Below are positions 1-9,808 of a stretch of 64,000 bases of DNA, in pieces (positions within the stretch are counted from its first letter, which is position 1; every line of letters begins with the position of its first letter). Origin of the DNA: [Actinomadura] parvosata subsp. kistnae (GTDB lineage: Bacteria; Actinomycetota; Actinomycetes; Streptosporangiales; Streptosporangiaceae); NCBI RefSeq assembly GCF_900323885.1, contig NZ_OOHJ01000018.1:558001-622000 (forward strand), read 5' to 3'. Both the position numbers and the translations under genes were made by a program. The notes under the pieces are model-generated. The model saw only the letters and a program-made list of their open reading frames with translations. It was not told the DNA's origin and ran no database searches.

Positions 1-10
1 TGGGTCGGAC

Positions 11-550
11 ATGTGGCACGCCTTGATCGCCGTCCCCGCGCCCACCGAACCGTACTGGCTGAACCTGCCCTACTGGCTGGTGGGCGCCATCCTGATCCTG
101 GCGCTGTTCGGCGCGTTCCAGGTCTACTACTGGGTCGGGCGCAGGCTCGGCGAGCGGCTGTACGACTCCCGCGTCGGCGTCAGGTTCGGCCGCGAGCGCA
201 TCCAGAAGGTCGAGCGCGTCGTCGAGCGGTGGGGCGCGCTGGCCGTCTACGGCTGCTTCTGGGTGCCCATGCTGCGGCACACGCTGCCGTGGGTGGCGGG
301 GGCACTGCGCGTGTCCTACCCCTGGTACGTCGTCGCCAGCGCGCTGGGCTGCCTGACGTGGGCGCCGCTGTGGTGGTTCGGCGGCACCGCGGCCGTGTTC
401 GGCTGGCTGGAGCTGGCCAGGCGCTCGCCCGCCACGGCCGCGGTCGTCGCCGTGGCCGTGGTCGCTCTCGTCGCCTGGCTGGTGATCCGGCGGCGGAAGC
501 GGCGGCGCGCCGCCGCCGCTTCCTCCGAGGACGAGGCCCTGGCGTCCTGA
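11..550 (+). CDS. DedA/VTT-type integral membrane protein
   Basis: A 179-residue polytopic membrane protein of the DedA (SNARE-associated, VTT) type, a family linked to lipid scrambling and membrane homeostasis. Visible are a hydrophobic segment at about residues 22-40, the arginine-containing segment WVPMLRHTLPWVAGALR (about 84-100) that resembles the conserved DedA core, further helices to about residue 158, and a basic tail (RRRKRRRAAAA). It is short for the family, whose members usually exceed 200 residues, and the missing part is N-terminal, so the true start may lie before the window. It converges with the UvrA-like gene; the stop codons are almost adjacent. The exact subfamily is not certain. 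Confidence 0.7.
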   Translation: MWHALIAVPAPTEPYWLNLPYWLVGAILILALFGAFQVYYWVGRRLGERLYDSRVGVRFGRERIQKVERVVERWGALAVYGCFWVPMLRHTLPWVAGALRVSYPWYVVASALGCLTWAPLWWFGGTAAVFGWLELARRSPATAAVVAVAVVALVAWLVIRRRKRRRAAAASSEDEALAS

Positions 551-551
551 A

Positions 552-2942
<2,391 letters not shown>

Positions 2943-2992
2943 CGTGTCTCCTTCTTCCTCAAGACCCGGCTCTCACGGTCTCCGTCGGCGCG

Positions 2993-3349
2993 TCAGCGGT
3001 CCTGGAGCACGCCGAGGACGTTGCCGTCGGGGTCGGTGAACGTGGCCACCACGCGGCCGCCGCCCACCTCCCGCGGCTTGTCCTTGACCGTCGCGCCGGC
3101 GGCGGTCACCTCGGCGAGCTTCGCCTCGATGTCCGCCACCTGCCAGTACGCCACCGGCCCCGTCATGCCCTGCGCGGCGCCGCCCGGGACCAGCCCGATG
3201 TGCTGGCCCTCGGCCTCGAACCCGACATAGTAGGGCTCATCGGTCTGGGGCGGGAAGCCGAGCAGGGCCGTGTAGACCGCCTTGGCGGCGTCGAGGTCGG
3301 AGACGGGGTGCAGCACGGTCTTGATGCCCTGGGTGGACGAGTCGCCCAT
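2993..3349 (-). CDS. VOC family (glyoxalase-like) protein
   Basis: A 118-residue single-domain vicinal-oxygen-chelate protein. The paired beta-alpha-beta-beta-beta modules are recognisable from VLHPVSDLDAAKAVYTALLG at the N-terminus and FTDPDGNVLGVLQ at the C-terminus, the usual hallmark ends of this family. Members are metal-dependent isomerases, dioxygenases or antibiotic-binding resistance proteins; which applies here cannot be read from the sequence. The start at 3349 is chosen because AGGAGG sits four bases upstream; the open frame continues farther upstream but without family similarity. It is upstream of and co-directional with the UvrA-like gene. Confidence 0.85.
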   Translation of the reverse strand: MGDSSTQGIKTVLHPVSDLDAAKAVYTALLGFPPQTDEPYYVGFEAEGQHIGLVPGGAAQGMTGPVAYWQVADIEAKLAEVTAAGATVKDKPREVGGGRVVATFTDPDGNVLGVLQDR

Positions 3350-3465
3350 GGTTCCTCCTGCGGTCGCGGTTTGATGCGCACCGCCCGGATGGCGGTGTAT
3401 CTGCAGGTTAGGCGGGCTTCGCCGGCCGGCGCTTCTCGATTCCTGATCGGTTGGCGCGGCCGGGG

Positions 3466-3663
3466 TCAGGCGTCCTCGGGGTCCCCGCTGCGGTCGTCGA
3501 TCGGCGCGTCGGGGGCGTTCCTGCGCACGGTCTCGATGCCGTTCACGCACGCCACCTTGTTCGGATAGCCCTCGCCGACCGCCAGCGTCTGCCCGTTGCT
3601 CGCGACGAGCGCGAACCGGTACCCGCCCTGACCGTCCTCGCTGATGATGAATCTTCCTGCCAT
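3466..3663 (-). CDS. YegP-like DUF1508 protein
   Basis: A 65-residue protein consisting of one DUF1508/YegP module: FIISEDGQGGYRFALVASNGQTLAVGEGY, then a conserved cysteine and VNGIETVRRNAPDA. These small proteins are common in bacteria and of unknown function. The acidic tail (DDRSGDPEDA) follows the fold. The ATG at 3663 faces the D-Ala-D-Ala carboxypeptidase gene, so the roughly 110 bp between them must hold both promoters. Confidence 0.8.
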   Translation of the reverse strand: MAGRFIISEDGQGGYRFALVASNGQTLAVGEGYPNKVACVNGIETVRRNAPDAPIDDRSGDPEDA

Positions 3664-3772
3664 GGCCGCCGCCCCCCGCCATATCGGATCTATCAATGAT
3701 TTACCCCCATCTGAGGCCGCCGCGCGGCGAAGTCCGGCAAACGGCGGCTCTGTCTCTGTCAACATGATGGGC

Positions 3773-4612
3773 ATGCGTATTGGGCGTTTGATGAGCTCTG
3801 TCGTGATCGCCTTGGTCGTGGGGGTCTCCTCCCCCGCCATGGCCGCCGACGAGCCGACCGTGGGGGCCAAGGCGGCGTACGTCATCGACTCGGCAGGAAC
3901 GGTCCACTTCGGCAAGCGGGAGACGAAGCGGATGCCGGTGGCCAGCCTCGTCAAGATCATGACCGCGTACGTGGTGCTCCGCGAGGGCAGGCTGAGCGAC
4001 ACGATCACGATCTCCGCGACCGACGTCAAGTACGCCGCCAAGAACGGCGCCGCCACCGCCGGGCTGCGCAAGGGCGAGCGCTTCACGACCCGGGACCTGC
4101 TGTACGCGCTCATGCTGCCCTCCGGCGCCGACGCCGCCAACGCCCTGGCCCGCCACTACGGGCCCGGCAAGACGGCCTTCGTGGCCAAGATGAACAGCAC
4201 GGCCCGCGCCCTCGGCCTCACCGACACCCGCTACACCAACCCCGACGGCATGCCCACCCCCGCCAACGGCGGCTACTCCACGGCCGTCGACCAGGTGAAG
4301 CTGGCCAGGCTCGCGCTGCGGAGCAGCGTCTTCACGACGGTGGTCGGCACCACCTCGCACAAGGTCGCCAAGACGGGCGTGCACCGGGCGCACACCTGGA
4401 AGAACACGAACAAGCTGCTCGCGCAGGCCGACGGGGTGCTGGGCGTGAAGACCGGCTACACGAACGCGGCCGGCCACTGCCTGCTGTTCGCCGCCGAACG
4501 GGGCGGCCTCCAGGTGGTGGGGGCGCTGCTCGGCGACGGCAAGGACCCGAGCCGCTTCACGGCGGCGAAGAAGCTGCTGGACTTCGCCGAGGAGCAGATC
4601 ACCCTCGGCTGA
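3773..4612 (+). CDS. D-alanyl-D-alanine carboxypeptidase, peptidase family S11
   Basis: A secreted low-molecular-mass penicillin-binding protein that trims the terminal D-Ala of peptidoglycan stem peptides. With the start at 3773 (MRIGRLMSSVVIALVVGVSS, cleavage likely after AMA) it has about 279 residues. The three active-site motifs are visible: SLVK (SxxK), SGADAANALA in the place of SxN, and KTG in GVKTGYTNAAG. The middle motif has Ala where many families have Asn, as is also seen with Cys in Streptomyces K15. The start is uncertain: ATG 3764 and ATG 3791 are in frame and none has a clear ribosome binding site. Confidence 0.88.
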   Translation: MRIGRLMSSVVIALVVGVSSPAMAADEPTVGAKAAYVIDSAGTVHFGKRETKRMPVASLVKIMTAYVVLREGRLSDTITISATDVKYAAKNGAATAGLRKGERFTTRDLLYALMLPSGADAANALARHYGPGKTAFVAKMNSTARALGLTDTRYTNPDGMPTPANGGYSTAVDQVKLARLALRSSVFTTVVGTTSHKVAKTGVHRAHTWKNTNKLLAQADGVLGVKTGYTNAAGHCLLFAAERGGLQVVGALLGDGKDPSRFTAAKKLLDFAEEQITLG

Positions 4613-4660
4613 CGGCTCAGGCCCCTGTCACCCGGGGCTCGCGGCACCCCCGCCGGCCCT

Positions 4661-5203
4661 TCAGCCGAACACGATGCGGCCGCTCCCGGGGAGGGCGGCC
4701 ATGCCCTGGGTGGCGCAGTCGAGGAGGGCGGTGGCGGGGCTGATGCCGCCCTTGACCCGCTCCCCCGCCATCCGGCCCGCCGTGACGCTGCCGGTGAGGA
4801 GCGTGTCGGCGGGGCGCTGGGCCACGAGCCGGTCGGCCCGGACGCGCAGCCGTGAGGTGCCGACGGGCCGCCCGTTCGTGCCGAACCAGGTGATGACGGC
4901 GCTGCCGCGCACCTGGCGGGCGCTGGCGCAGGACGCCTGGGCGGTGGCCTTGACGCTCGCCCATCCCGAGCGCAGGGCGGTGGCCGAGCCGTCGGGCGAG
5001 GTGCACCCGGTCAGCTCCAGGTGCCCGCGCGCCTCGACCCGCCGGGGCGTGAGCCCGACCTTGGGCTGGAACACCAGCGGCCGCCCGGCGGGCGTGGCGG
5101 CGGCACAGCTCAGCGCGACGGCCTCCGCCGCCCCGGGCCAGAACGCCCCCGAACCCGGCGTTCCCGCCGCAACCGCCAACGCGATCACCCAGGCCACGTT
5201 CAC
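4661..5203 (-). CDS. Secreted hypothetical protein
   Basis: A 180-residue protein starting at a GTG with the strong site GGGAGGGG just upstream. It opens with a hydrophobic signal-like segment (about residues 2-29) and has cysteine pairs in the mature part (LSCAA, ELTGCTSPDG, ASCASARQVRG, LLDCATQG), as expected for an exported disulfide-bonded protein. The pattern (small beta-rich secreted protein with VITWFGTNGRPVG) recurs in Streptosporangiaceae, but I do not know a function. It points toward the carboxypeptidase gene (convergent). Confidence 0.65.
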   Translation of the reverse strand: MNVAWVIALAVAAGTPGSGAFWPGAAEAVALSCAAATPAGRPLVFQPKVGLTPRRVEARGHLELTGCTSPDGSATALRSGWASVKATAQASCASARQVRGSAVITWFGTNGRPVGTSRLRVRADRLVAQRPADTLLTGSVTAGRMAGERVKGGISPATALLDCATQGMAALPGSGRIVFG

Positions 5204-5257
5204 AGAGCCCCTCCCGTGCGCGCACTCACCGTGTCCGATCGATCACATTGTGCACCA

Positions 5258-5437
5258 TCAGGCGGCGCGGCACGCGGGATCGAGCCGGTCGGCGGTCCAT
5301 CTCAGCGAGCACGCCAGCCGCACCCGCACCTTGGCCCGCGGCCGTTCGGCACGCCGCGGCGCTCCTGGCAGGGCCGCCCCGAGCGACCCTTCGTACCCCA
5401 TCGCGGTCTGATGGGCGAGGACTTGCATGGCATCCAT
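5258..5437 (-). CDS. Small hypothetical ORF (59 aa) divergent from the LacI gene
   Basis: ATG at 5437 is preceded by a perfect AGGAGG (5443-5448, minus strand) with five bases between. The frame runs 59 codons, beginning MDAMQVLAHQTAMG and ending DRLDPACRAA, with high third-position GC. No family is recognised. Its ribosome binding site overlaps the left palindrome of the tandem operator, so it would be controlled together with the divergent LacI-type gene. It may be a small peptide or the remnant of a lost LacI target gene. The evidence is only the ribosome binding site, the codon pattern and the position. Confidence 0.45.
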   Translation of the reverse strand: MDAMQVLAHQTAMGYEGSLGAALPGAPRRAERPRAKVRVRLACSLRWTADRLDPACRAA

Positions 5438-5446
5438 CCGATCCTC

Positions 5447-5476
5447 CTTAATCCATTAAGACCTTAATTGATTAAG
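5447..5476. promoter_or_regulatory. Tandem palindromic operator, likely for the LacI-type regulator
   Basis: Two perfect copies of CTTAATNNATTAAG (5447-5460 with CC, 5463-5476 with TG at the centre) lie 16 bp apart, centre to centre, in otherwise GC-rich DNA. They sit 35 bp upstream of the LacI-type gene and on the ribosome binding site of the divergent small ORF. The perfect symmetry with a two-base centre fits LacI-family operators, and the position fits autoregulation. Confidence 0.75.
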
Positions 5477-5510
5477 AACGGCCCGGCAAGCTCTTCGCTA
5501 CCGTTGCACC

Positions 5511-6560
5511 ATGGCCAAGGTCACCCTGCAGACGATCGCCGACCGCCTCGGCGTGTCCCGGGCCACCGTCTCCTACGCCTTCTCCCGCCCCGACCAGCTC
5601 AGCGACGGCCTGCGCCGGCGCATCCTTGAGGTGGCCGACGAGCTCGGCTACGCCGGCCCCAACCCCACCGCCCGCTCACTCAGGCTCGGCCGCGCCGGCG
5701 CCCTCGGGCTGATCTTCAGCGAGACGCTGGCCTACGCGTTCGCCGACCCCTACTCCATCGGCTTCTTCCAGGGCCTGGCCACCGCCGCCGAGGACGCGGG
5801 CGTGGGCCTGCTCATCCTGCCCCTGCCGCACGGCGACCGGCGCAGCGACACGGTCAGAGACGCCGTGGTCGACGCGTTCTGCGTGATGTCACTGCCCGAC
5901 GGGCACCCCGCACTGGCGGAGGTGCTGGCCAGAAAGCTGCCCGTCGTGGTGGTGGACGAGCCGTACGTGCCGGGGCACCCGTTCCTCGGCATCGACGAGC
6001 CGGCGGCGGGCGCCACGGCGGCGCGGCACGTGCTGGAGCTCGGCCACCGGCGCCTGGGGGTGGCCATGGTCGGGCTGCACGAAGACGGGCACACCGGCTG
6101 GGCCGGCCCCGAGCGGCAGCGGGCGGCGACCTTCGCGGCCATGCGGGCCCGCCGCGAGGGCTACCAGCGGGCCTGCGAGGAGGCCGGCCTCGACTGGGAG
6201 CAGGTGCCGTTCTACGAAGTGGCGCGCAACTCGCGCGAGGCGGGCCGGCGGGCGGGCCACGCCCTGCTCGGCCGCGACCCGCGCCCCACCGCGATACTCA
6301 CCAACACCGACGTGCTGGCGCTCGGCGTCCTCGACGCCGCCGCCGACCTGGGGCTCAAGGTGCCCGAGGAGCTGTCGGTGGTGGGCTTCTCCGACAGCGC
6401 GGCCGAGGAGGCGGGGCTCACCACGATCCGCCAGGCCAAGCAGGAGATGGGCGCGGCGGCGGGCCGGCTGCTCCTGTCGGGCGGCACGGCCGCGCCGGAG
6501 CGGCTGCTGTTCCCGTACGAGCTGGTGGTGCGCGCCTCCACCGCCCCGCCCCGCTCCTGA
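5511..6560 (+). CDS. LacI family transcriptional regulator
   Basis: A 349-residue regulator: N-terminal LacI helix-turn-helix and hinge (TLQTIADRLGVSRATVSYAF, about 5-24, then ILEVADELGY and NPTARSLR), followed by a periplasmic-binding-protein-like effector domain (about 63-345) with the usual ILTNTDVLALGVLDAA and VPEELSVVGFSDS segments. It should bind a sugar-like effector and repress target genes. No sugar transporter or hydrolase is adjacent, so its target may be itself, the divergent small ORF or a distant locus. The tandem CTTAAT palindromes upstream are the likely operator. Confidence 0.92.
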   Translation: MAKVTLQTIADRLGVSRATVSYAFSRPDQLSDGLRRRILEVADELGYAGPNPTARSLRLGRAGALGLIFSETLAYAFADPYSIGFFQGLATAAEDAGVGLLILPLPHGDRRSDTVRDAVVDAFCVMSLPDGHPALAEVLARKLPVVVVDEPYVPGHPFLGIDEPAAGATAARHVLELGHRRLGVAMVGLHEDGHTGWAGPERQRAATFAAMRARREGYQRACEEAGLDWEQVPFYEVARNSREAGRRAGHALLGRDPRPTAILTNTDVLALGVLDAAADLGLKVPEELSVVGFSDSAAEEAGLTTIRQAKQEMGAAAGRLLLSGGTAAPERLLFPYELVVRASTAPPRS

Positions 6561-6650
6561 CGCCCGCGCCCCGGACACCGCCGGAAACGCCCGCGAACAC
6601 CGCGCCGCCCACGTAGGGTGAGGTGCACACCTCTCCACAAAGGAACCCTC

Positions 6651-6947
6651 ATGGCGGAATTCGTCGAGATCCGCATGACGATCGAGAGTCACGAGAGGGC
6701 GGCCGAGCTCGCGCACGGCATCCTCCTCGCGGGCCTGGCCACGTCGATCGACATCGCGGAAGCCCCGCACCAGCCCGTCCACCGCGACACGCCCACCTGG
6801 CAGCTCACGCTCATCACGACGAACGAGCAGGTCCCCGCGCTGGAGGGGCACCTCAGGAGCACCGGCGCCACCGCCCCCCTCGACTGCCGCCCGGTGATCC
6901 AGGACTTCGAGGGCTACCCCGACTGGCTCATGGACGGCCAGTCGTAA
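6651..6947 (+). CDS. CutA1-like protein (divergent)
   Basis: A 98-residue protein. The start at 6651 is set by AAAGGAACC just upstream. Its layout follows CutA1: early strand, AAELAHGILLAGLATSIDI (the place of the LVEERLAACVN segment), WQLTLITTNEQVPALEGHLR (the place of the LLIKTT...ALE segment), and a C-terminal YPDWL like the family's Y..W ending. The usual HPYEVPE stretch and the Cys of AACVN are missing, so it is a distant member. CutA1 proteins are trimeric and have been linked to metal tolerance; the role here is open. It converges with the DUF4235 gene. Confidence 0.6.
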   Translation: MAEFVEIRMTIESHERAAELAHGILLAGLATSIDIAEAPHQPVHRDTPTWQLTLITTNEQVPALEGHLRSTGATAPLDCRPVIQDFEGYPDWLMDGQS

Positions 6948-6957
6948 GCACGCCCCC

Positions 6958-7203
6958 TTAGTGGCCCCGCTGGTGGAACGTCTGCGCCCCGGCCCGGTGC
7001 ACGGCGGCCTTGACCAGCCCGAAGATCGCCCCTTGCAGGGCGGCGGCGACGAGGACCTCGGTCCAGCCGCGCTCGAGGTCGTCGGCGTCCGGCGCGTCGT
7101 CCTGACCGGACGCCAGCTTCCAGGCCCGCTTGAACAGCGCCGACGCCAGCGCACCACCCAGCAGACCCATCCCCAGCGACGTGACCTTCTCTACCGGTTG
7201 CAT
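6958..7203 (-). CDS. DUF4235 family membrane protein
   Basis: An 81-residue protein with the DUF4235 pattern: a first hydrophobic stretch (VTSLGMGLLGGALASALFKR), an Asp-rich middle (DDAPDADDLERGW) and a second stretch (EVLVAAALQGAIFGLVKAAV). It is probably a two-helix membrane protein of unknown function, common in actinobacteria. The start at 7203 is preceded by AAGGAGAT. It ends 10 bp from the stop of the convergent CutA-like gene. Confidence 0.75.
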   Translation of the reverse strand: MQPVEKVTSLGMGLLGGALASALFKRAWKLASGQDDAPDADDLERGWTEVLVAAALQGAIFGLVKAAVHRAGAQTFHQRGH

Positions 7204-7270
7204 GGCATCTCCTTACGTTGACGTGGTGTCTGCCCGTGCCCCGTGCCAGCCGCTTAAACCCCCGGACGGA

Positions 7271-8083
7271 TCACCTCTCGGCGCGCATGAGCCCGTGGCA
7301 GGCGATGGCGGCGGCGGCCACCACGTTGAGGGAGTCGACGCCGTTGGACAGGGCGGCGGCGCTCATCGGGATGCAGACCGCCTGGTCCGCCTCCTCCAGC
7401 CAGTGCGAGGACAGGCCGTCGCCCTCGGCGCCGAGCAGCAGCGCGACCCGGTCGGCCGGTTCGACGGAGTCGATGGGGGCGGCGCTCTGGTCGGGGGTGA
7501 GGGCGAGGGTCCGGTAGCCGGCGGCGCGGAGCTGGGCGAGGCCGGTGAACCAGTCGTCCATGCGGGCGTACGGGATGGAGAAGACCGCGCCCATCGAGAC
7601 CTTCACCGCGCGCCGGTAGAGGGGGTCGGCGCAGCGGGGCGACAGGATGACGGCGTCCACGCCGAGCGCGGCGGCGGAGCGGAAGATCGCGCCCACGTTG
7701 CTGTGGTCGACGAGGTCCTCCAGGACGAGGAGGCGGCGGGCGCCGTTCTTGAGGAGGGCGTCGAGGCTGGGCAGGGGGAGGCGTTCCATCGAGGCGAGCG
7801 CGCCCCTGTGGACCTGGAAGCCGGCGATGCCGGACATGATCTCGTCGCTGACGACGTAGACGGTGGCGTCGCCGAGGACGTCCTCCAGGGAGGCGAGCCA
7901 GCGGCGGGTGGTCAGGACGGAGCGGATCGGGTAGCCGGCGCCAATGGCCCGCCTGATCACCTTCTCCCCTTCGGCGAGGAACAGGCCGCGCTCGGCCTCC
8001 AGGCTCTTGCGCAGCTCGACGTCCCGCAGCCGGGTGTAGTCGGACAGGCGGGGGTCGGCGGCGTCGGTGACGTACTCAAGCAC
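7271..8083 (-). CDS. TrmH/SpoU family RNA 2'-O-methyltransferase
   Basis: A 270-residue SPOUT methyltransferase with a short N-terminal substrate-binding domain (about 1-105). The catalytic knot motifs are visible: LEDLVDHSNVGAIFRSAAAL (motif 1), LLLGAEGDGLSSHW (motif 2) and IPMSAAALSNGVDSLNVVAA (motif 3). It should transfer a methyl group from S-adenosylmethionine to a ribose in rRNA or tRNA; the exact nucleotide cannot be told. Its ATG overlaps the end of the DUF4184 gene by 8 bp, so the two are likely translationally coupled. Confidence 0.9.
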   Translation of the reverse strand: MLEYVTDAADPRLSDYTRLRDVELRKSLEAERGLFLAEGEKVIRRAIGAGYPIRSVLTTRRWLASLEDVLGDATVYVVSDEIMSGIAGFQVHRGALASMERLPLPSLDALLKNGARRLLVLEDLVDHSNVGAIFRSAAALGVDAVILSPRCADPLYRRAVKVSMGAVFSIPYARMDDWFTGLAQLRAAGYRTLALTPDQSAAPIDSVEPADRVALLLGAEGDGLSSHWLEEADQAVCIPMSAAALSNGVDSLNVVAAAAIACHGLMRAER

Positions 8084-8846
8084 CTTCCGATACTGCCACG
8101 CGCCGCCTGACCTGCCAGACCACGGCGTAGCAGAGCAGCACCGCGGCCAGGCCGATCACGGTGCCGGCGCCCGTCTTGGTGATGACGGAGGCGATGCCGA
8201 ACTTCGGGTTCGGCTCGTCGATCAGCGGCCACAGGAGGGCGCCGGCGAGGATGCCGGCGGCGGAGGCGGCCAGCACGGTCCAGCGGGCACGGGCGGGCAG
8301 GCGCAGCCGCTCCGGTACGGGTGCCGCCGCCATGCGGGACAGCCCGCGCCACCCCCACCACACGACCACGGCCAGGCCGATCGCGGAGGAGACGTACTGC
8401 AGGAGGCGGAAGAGCCTGATCACGCCGAGGACGGAGACGCCCAGCCACGCGCCCCACTCGGCGGGGCCGGTGGAGTGGGTGAAGGAGTCCCACAGGACGT
8501 GGGTGGCGGCGCCGATCACGGCGCCGGCCGCCATGGGGAGCAGGCGCAGCCGGTCGGGCACGAGGAGCGCGGCCCGCCCGGCGAGGCCGGGCGGGAGCAG
8601 GGCGATGAGCGGGTCGCGCAGGACGGCGTGGAAGAGCGGCAGCAGGACGAGGACCGCGAGCGGGTCGATGGTGACGACGCCGAGCCAGGAGTGCGTGTCG
8701 GTGTAGTCGGGCATGAACGGCAGGAAGACCGGCAGGTCGGGCACCATGGCGCCCATCGCCAGCGCCCACGGGTCGACATACCTGCGGATGCGCCGGGAGC
8801 CGATCAGCGGCAGCACGGCGGCGACATGGCTGGGCGTGAACGGCAC
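8076..8846 (-). CDS. DUF4184 family membrane protein
   Basis: A polytopic membrane protein of about 256 residues. The GTG at 8846 is chosen because the family typically begins MPFTxSHAAAVLPL, matched by VPFTPSHVAAVLPL here, and GGGGGAGA lies upstream; longer in-frame starts add unrelated sequence. Conserved polar residues sit near membrane segments (GAMVPDLPVF, DTHSWLG, ATHVLWDSFTH), reminiscent of YdjM-type metal-dependent membrane hydrolases, but function is unproven. It is the upstream gene of a pair with the TrmH-type methyltransferase. Confidence 0.82.
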   Translation of the reverse strand: MPFTPSHVAAVLPLIGSRRIRRYVDPWALAMGAMVPDLPVFLPFMPDYTDTHSWLGVVTIDPLAVLVLLPLFHAVLRDPLIALLPPGLAGRAALLVPDRLRLLPMAAGAVIGAATHVLWDSFTHSTGPAEWGAWLGVSVLGVIRLFRLLQYVSSAIGLAVVVWWGWRGLSRMAAAPVPERLRLPARARWTVLAASAAGILAGALLWPLIDEPNPKFGIASVITKTGAGTVIGLAAVLLCYAVVWQVRRRVAVSEGA

Positions 8847-8997
8847 GGTGTCGTCTCCCCCTCGTTGACATCCCCCAGCGATCATTATGCGGGCCGGATC
8901 TTGACCCTGCTTTGCCGGCGTTTCACCAGGTCACGGGCGGTAGTGGGTACGGTACTCATCGCTGTCGACGGCCGGACAGCCGGGAGTTCGGGGGTTC

Positions 8998-9636
8998 ATG
9001 GTGCCTGATCAGCGGATTCAGGAGCTTCCGGCCGCGTCAGCCGAATGGTTGCGTGCCGCGCGCGCGGCACGCTCGCTCTCCGTGGCGACGCTGGCCTGGC
9101 TGGGCGTGGAGAGCACGCTCGGCCTGGCCGCGGGGCTGGCGGCGCACTCGGTGGCGCTCATCGGGTGGGGGCTGTCGGCTTTCGTGGAGGCGGCGGCGAG
9201 CCTGATCGTGGTGTGGCGGTTCACGGGGGCGCGCACGTTGTCGCCGAGCGCGGAGAGCACCGCCAGGCGGGCGGTGGCGGTGAGCTTCTGGCTCCTGGCC
9301 CCGTATCTCGTCCTTCACGTCGCGCACGATCTGGACGCGGGGCACCGGGCGGTGCCGAGCGTGCTGGGGATCGTGGTGACGACGGTCAGCCTGGTCAGCA
9401 TGCCGGTGCTGGGGGTGGTCAAGCGGCGGCTCGGGGCGCGGCTGGCGTCGGCGGCCACGTCGGGCGAGGGCACCCAGAACCTGCTGTGCGCGGTCATGGC
9501 GGCGGGGGTGCTGGCGGGGTTGTGGCTGAACACGGTGGGCTGGTGGTGGGTGGATCCGATGGTGGCGGTGCTGCTGGCGGCCCTCGCCGTACGGGAGGGC
9601 CGGCGGGCCTGGCACGGCCACGCCTGCTGCCACTGA
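8998..9636 (+). CDS. Cation-efflux-like integral membrane protein
   Basis: A 212-residue membrane protein with about five helices that resembles the transmembrane part of cation diffusion facilitators: WLGVESTLGLAAGLAAHSVALIGWG (helices 1-2), FVEAAASLIVVWRF, and NTVGWWWVDPMVAVLLAALAVREG at the end. The usual HxxxD metal site in helix 2/5 is altered, the C-terminal cytoplasmic domain is absent, and a HGHACCH tail could bind metal. The start may be ATG 8998 or the GTG that follows it directly. Transport is inferred from resemblance only. Confidence 0.7.
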   Translation: MVPDQRIQELPAASAEWLRAARAARSLSVATLAWLGVESTLGLAAGLAAHSVALIGWGLSAFVEAAASLIVVWRFTGARTLSPSAESTARRAVAVSFWLLAPYLVLHVAHDLDAGHRAVPSVLGIVVTTVSLVSMPVLGVVKRRLGARLASAATSGEGTQNLLCAVMAAGVLAGLWLNTVGWWWVDPMVAVLLAALAVREGRRAWHGHACCH

Positions 9637-9808
9637 TGCTCATGGTGAGAATCGTCACGCTCGTGGCGAATGCCCACTGCGGAGGGTAATCGTCGCATCA
9701 AAAGGGCTGTTTTGCCGCATCCACCGCACCGAGTATCGTCTCCGAAGTATTGCGGAGCATCTCCCGCTAGGGTCTCCGGAAGGTCACGAGAACACCTAAG
9801 AGGACATC

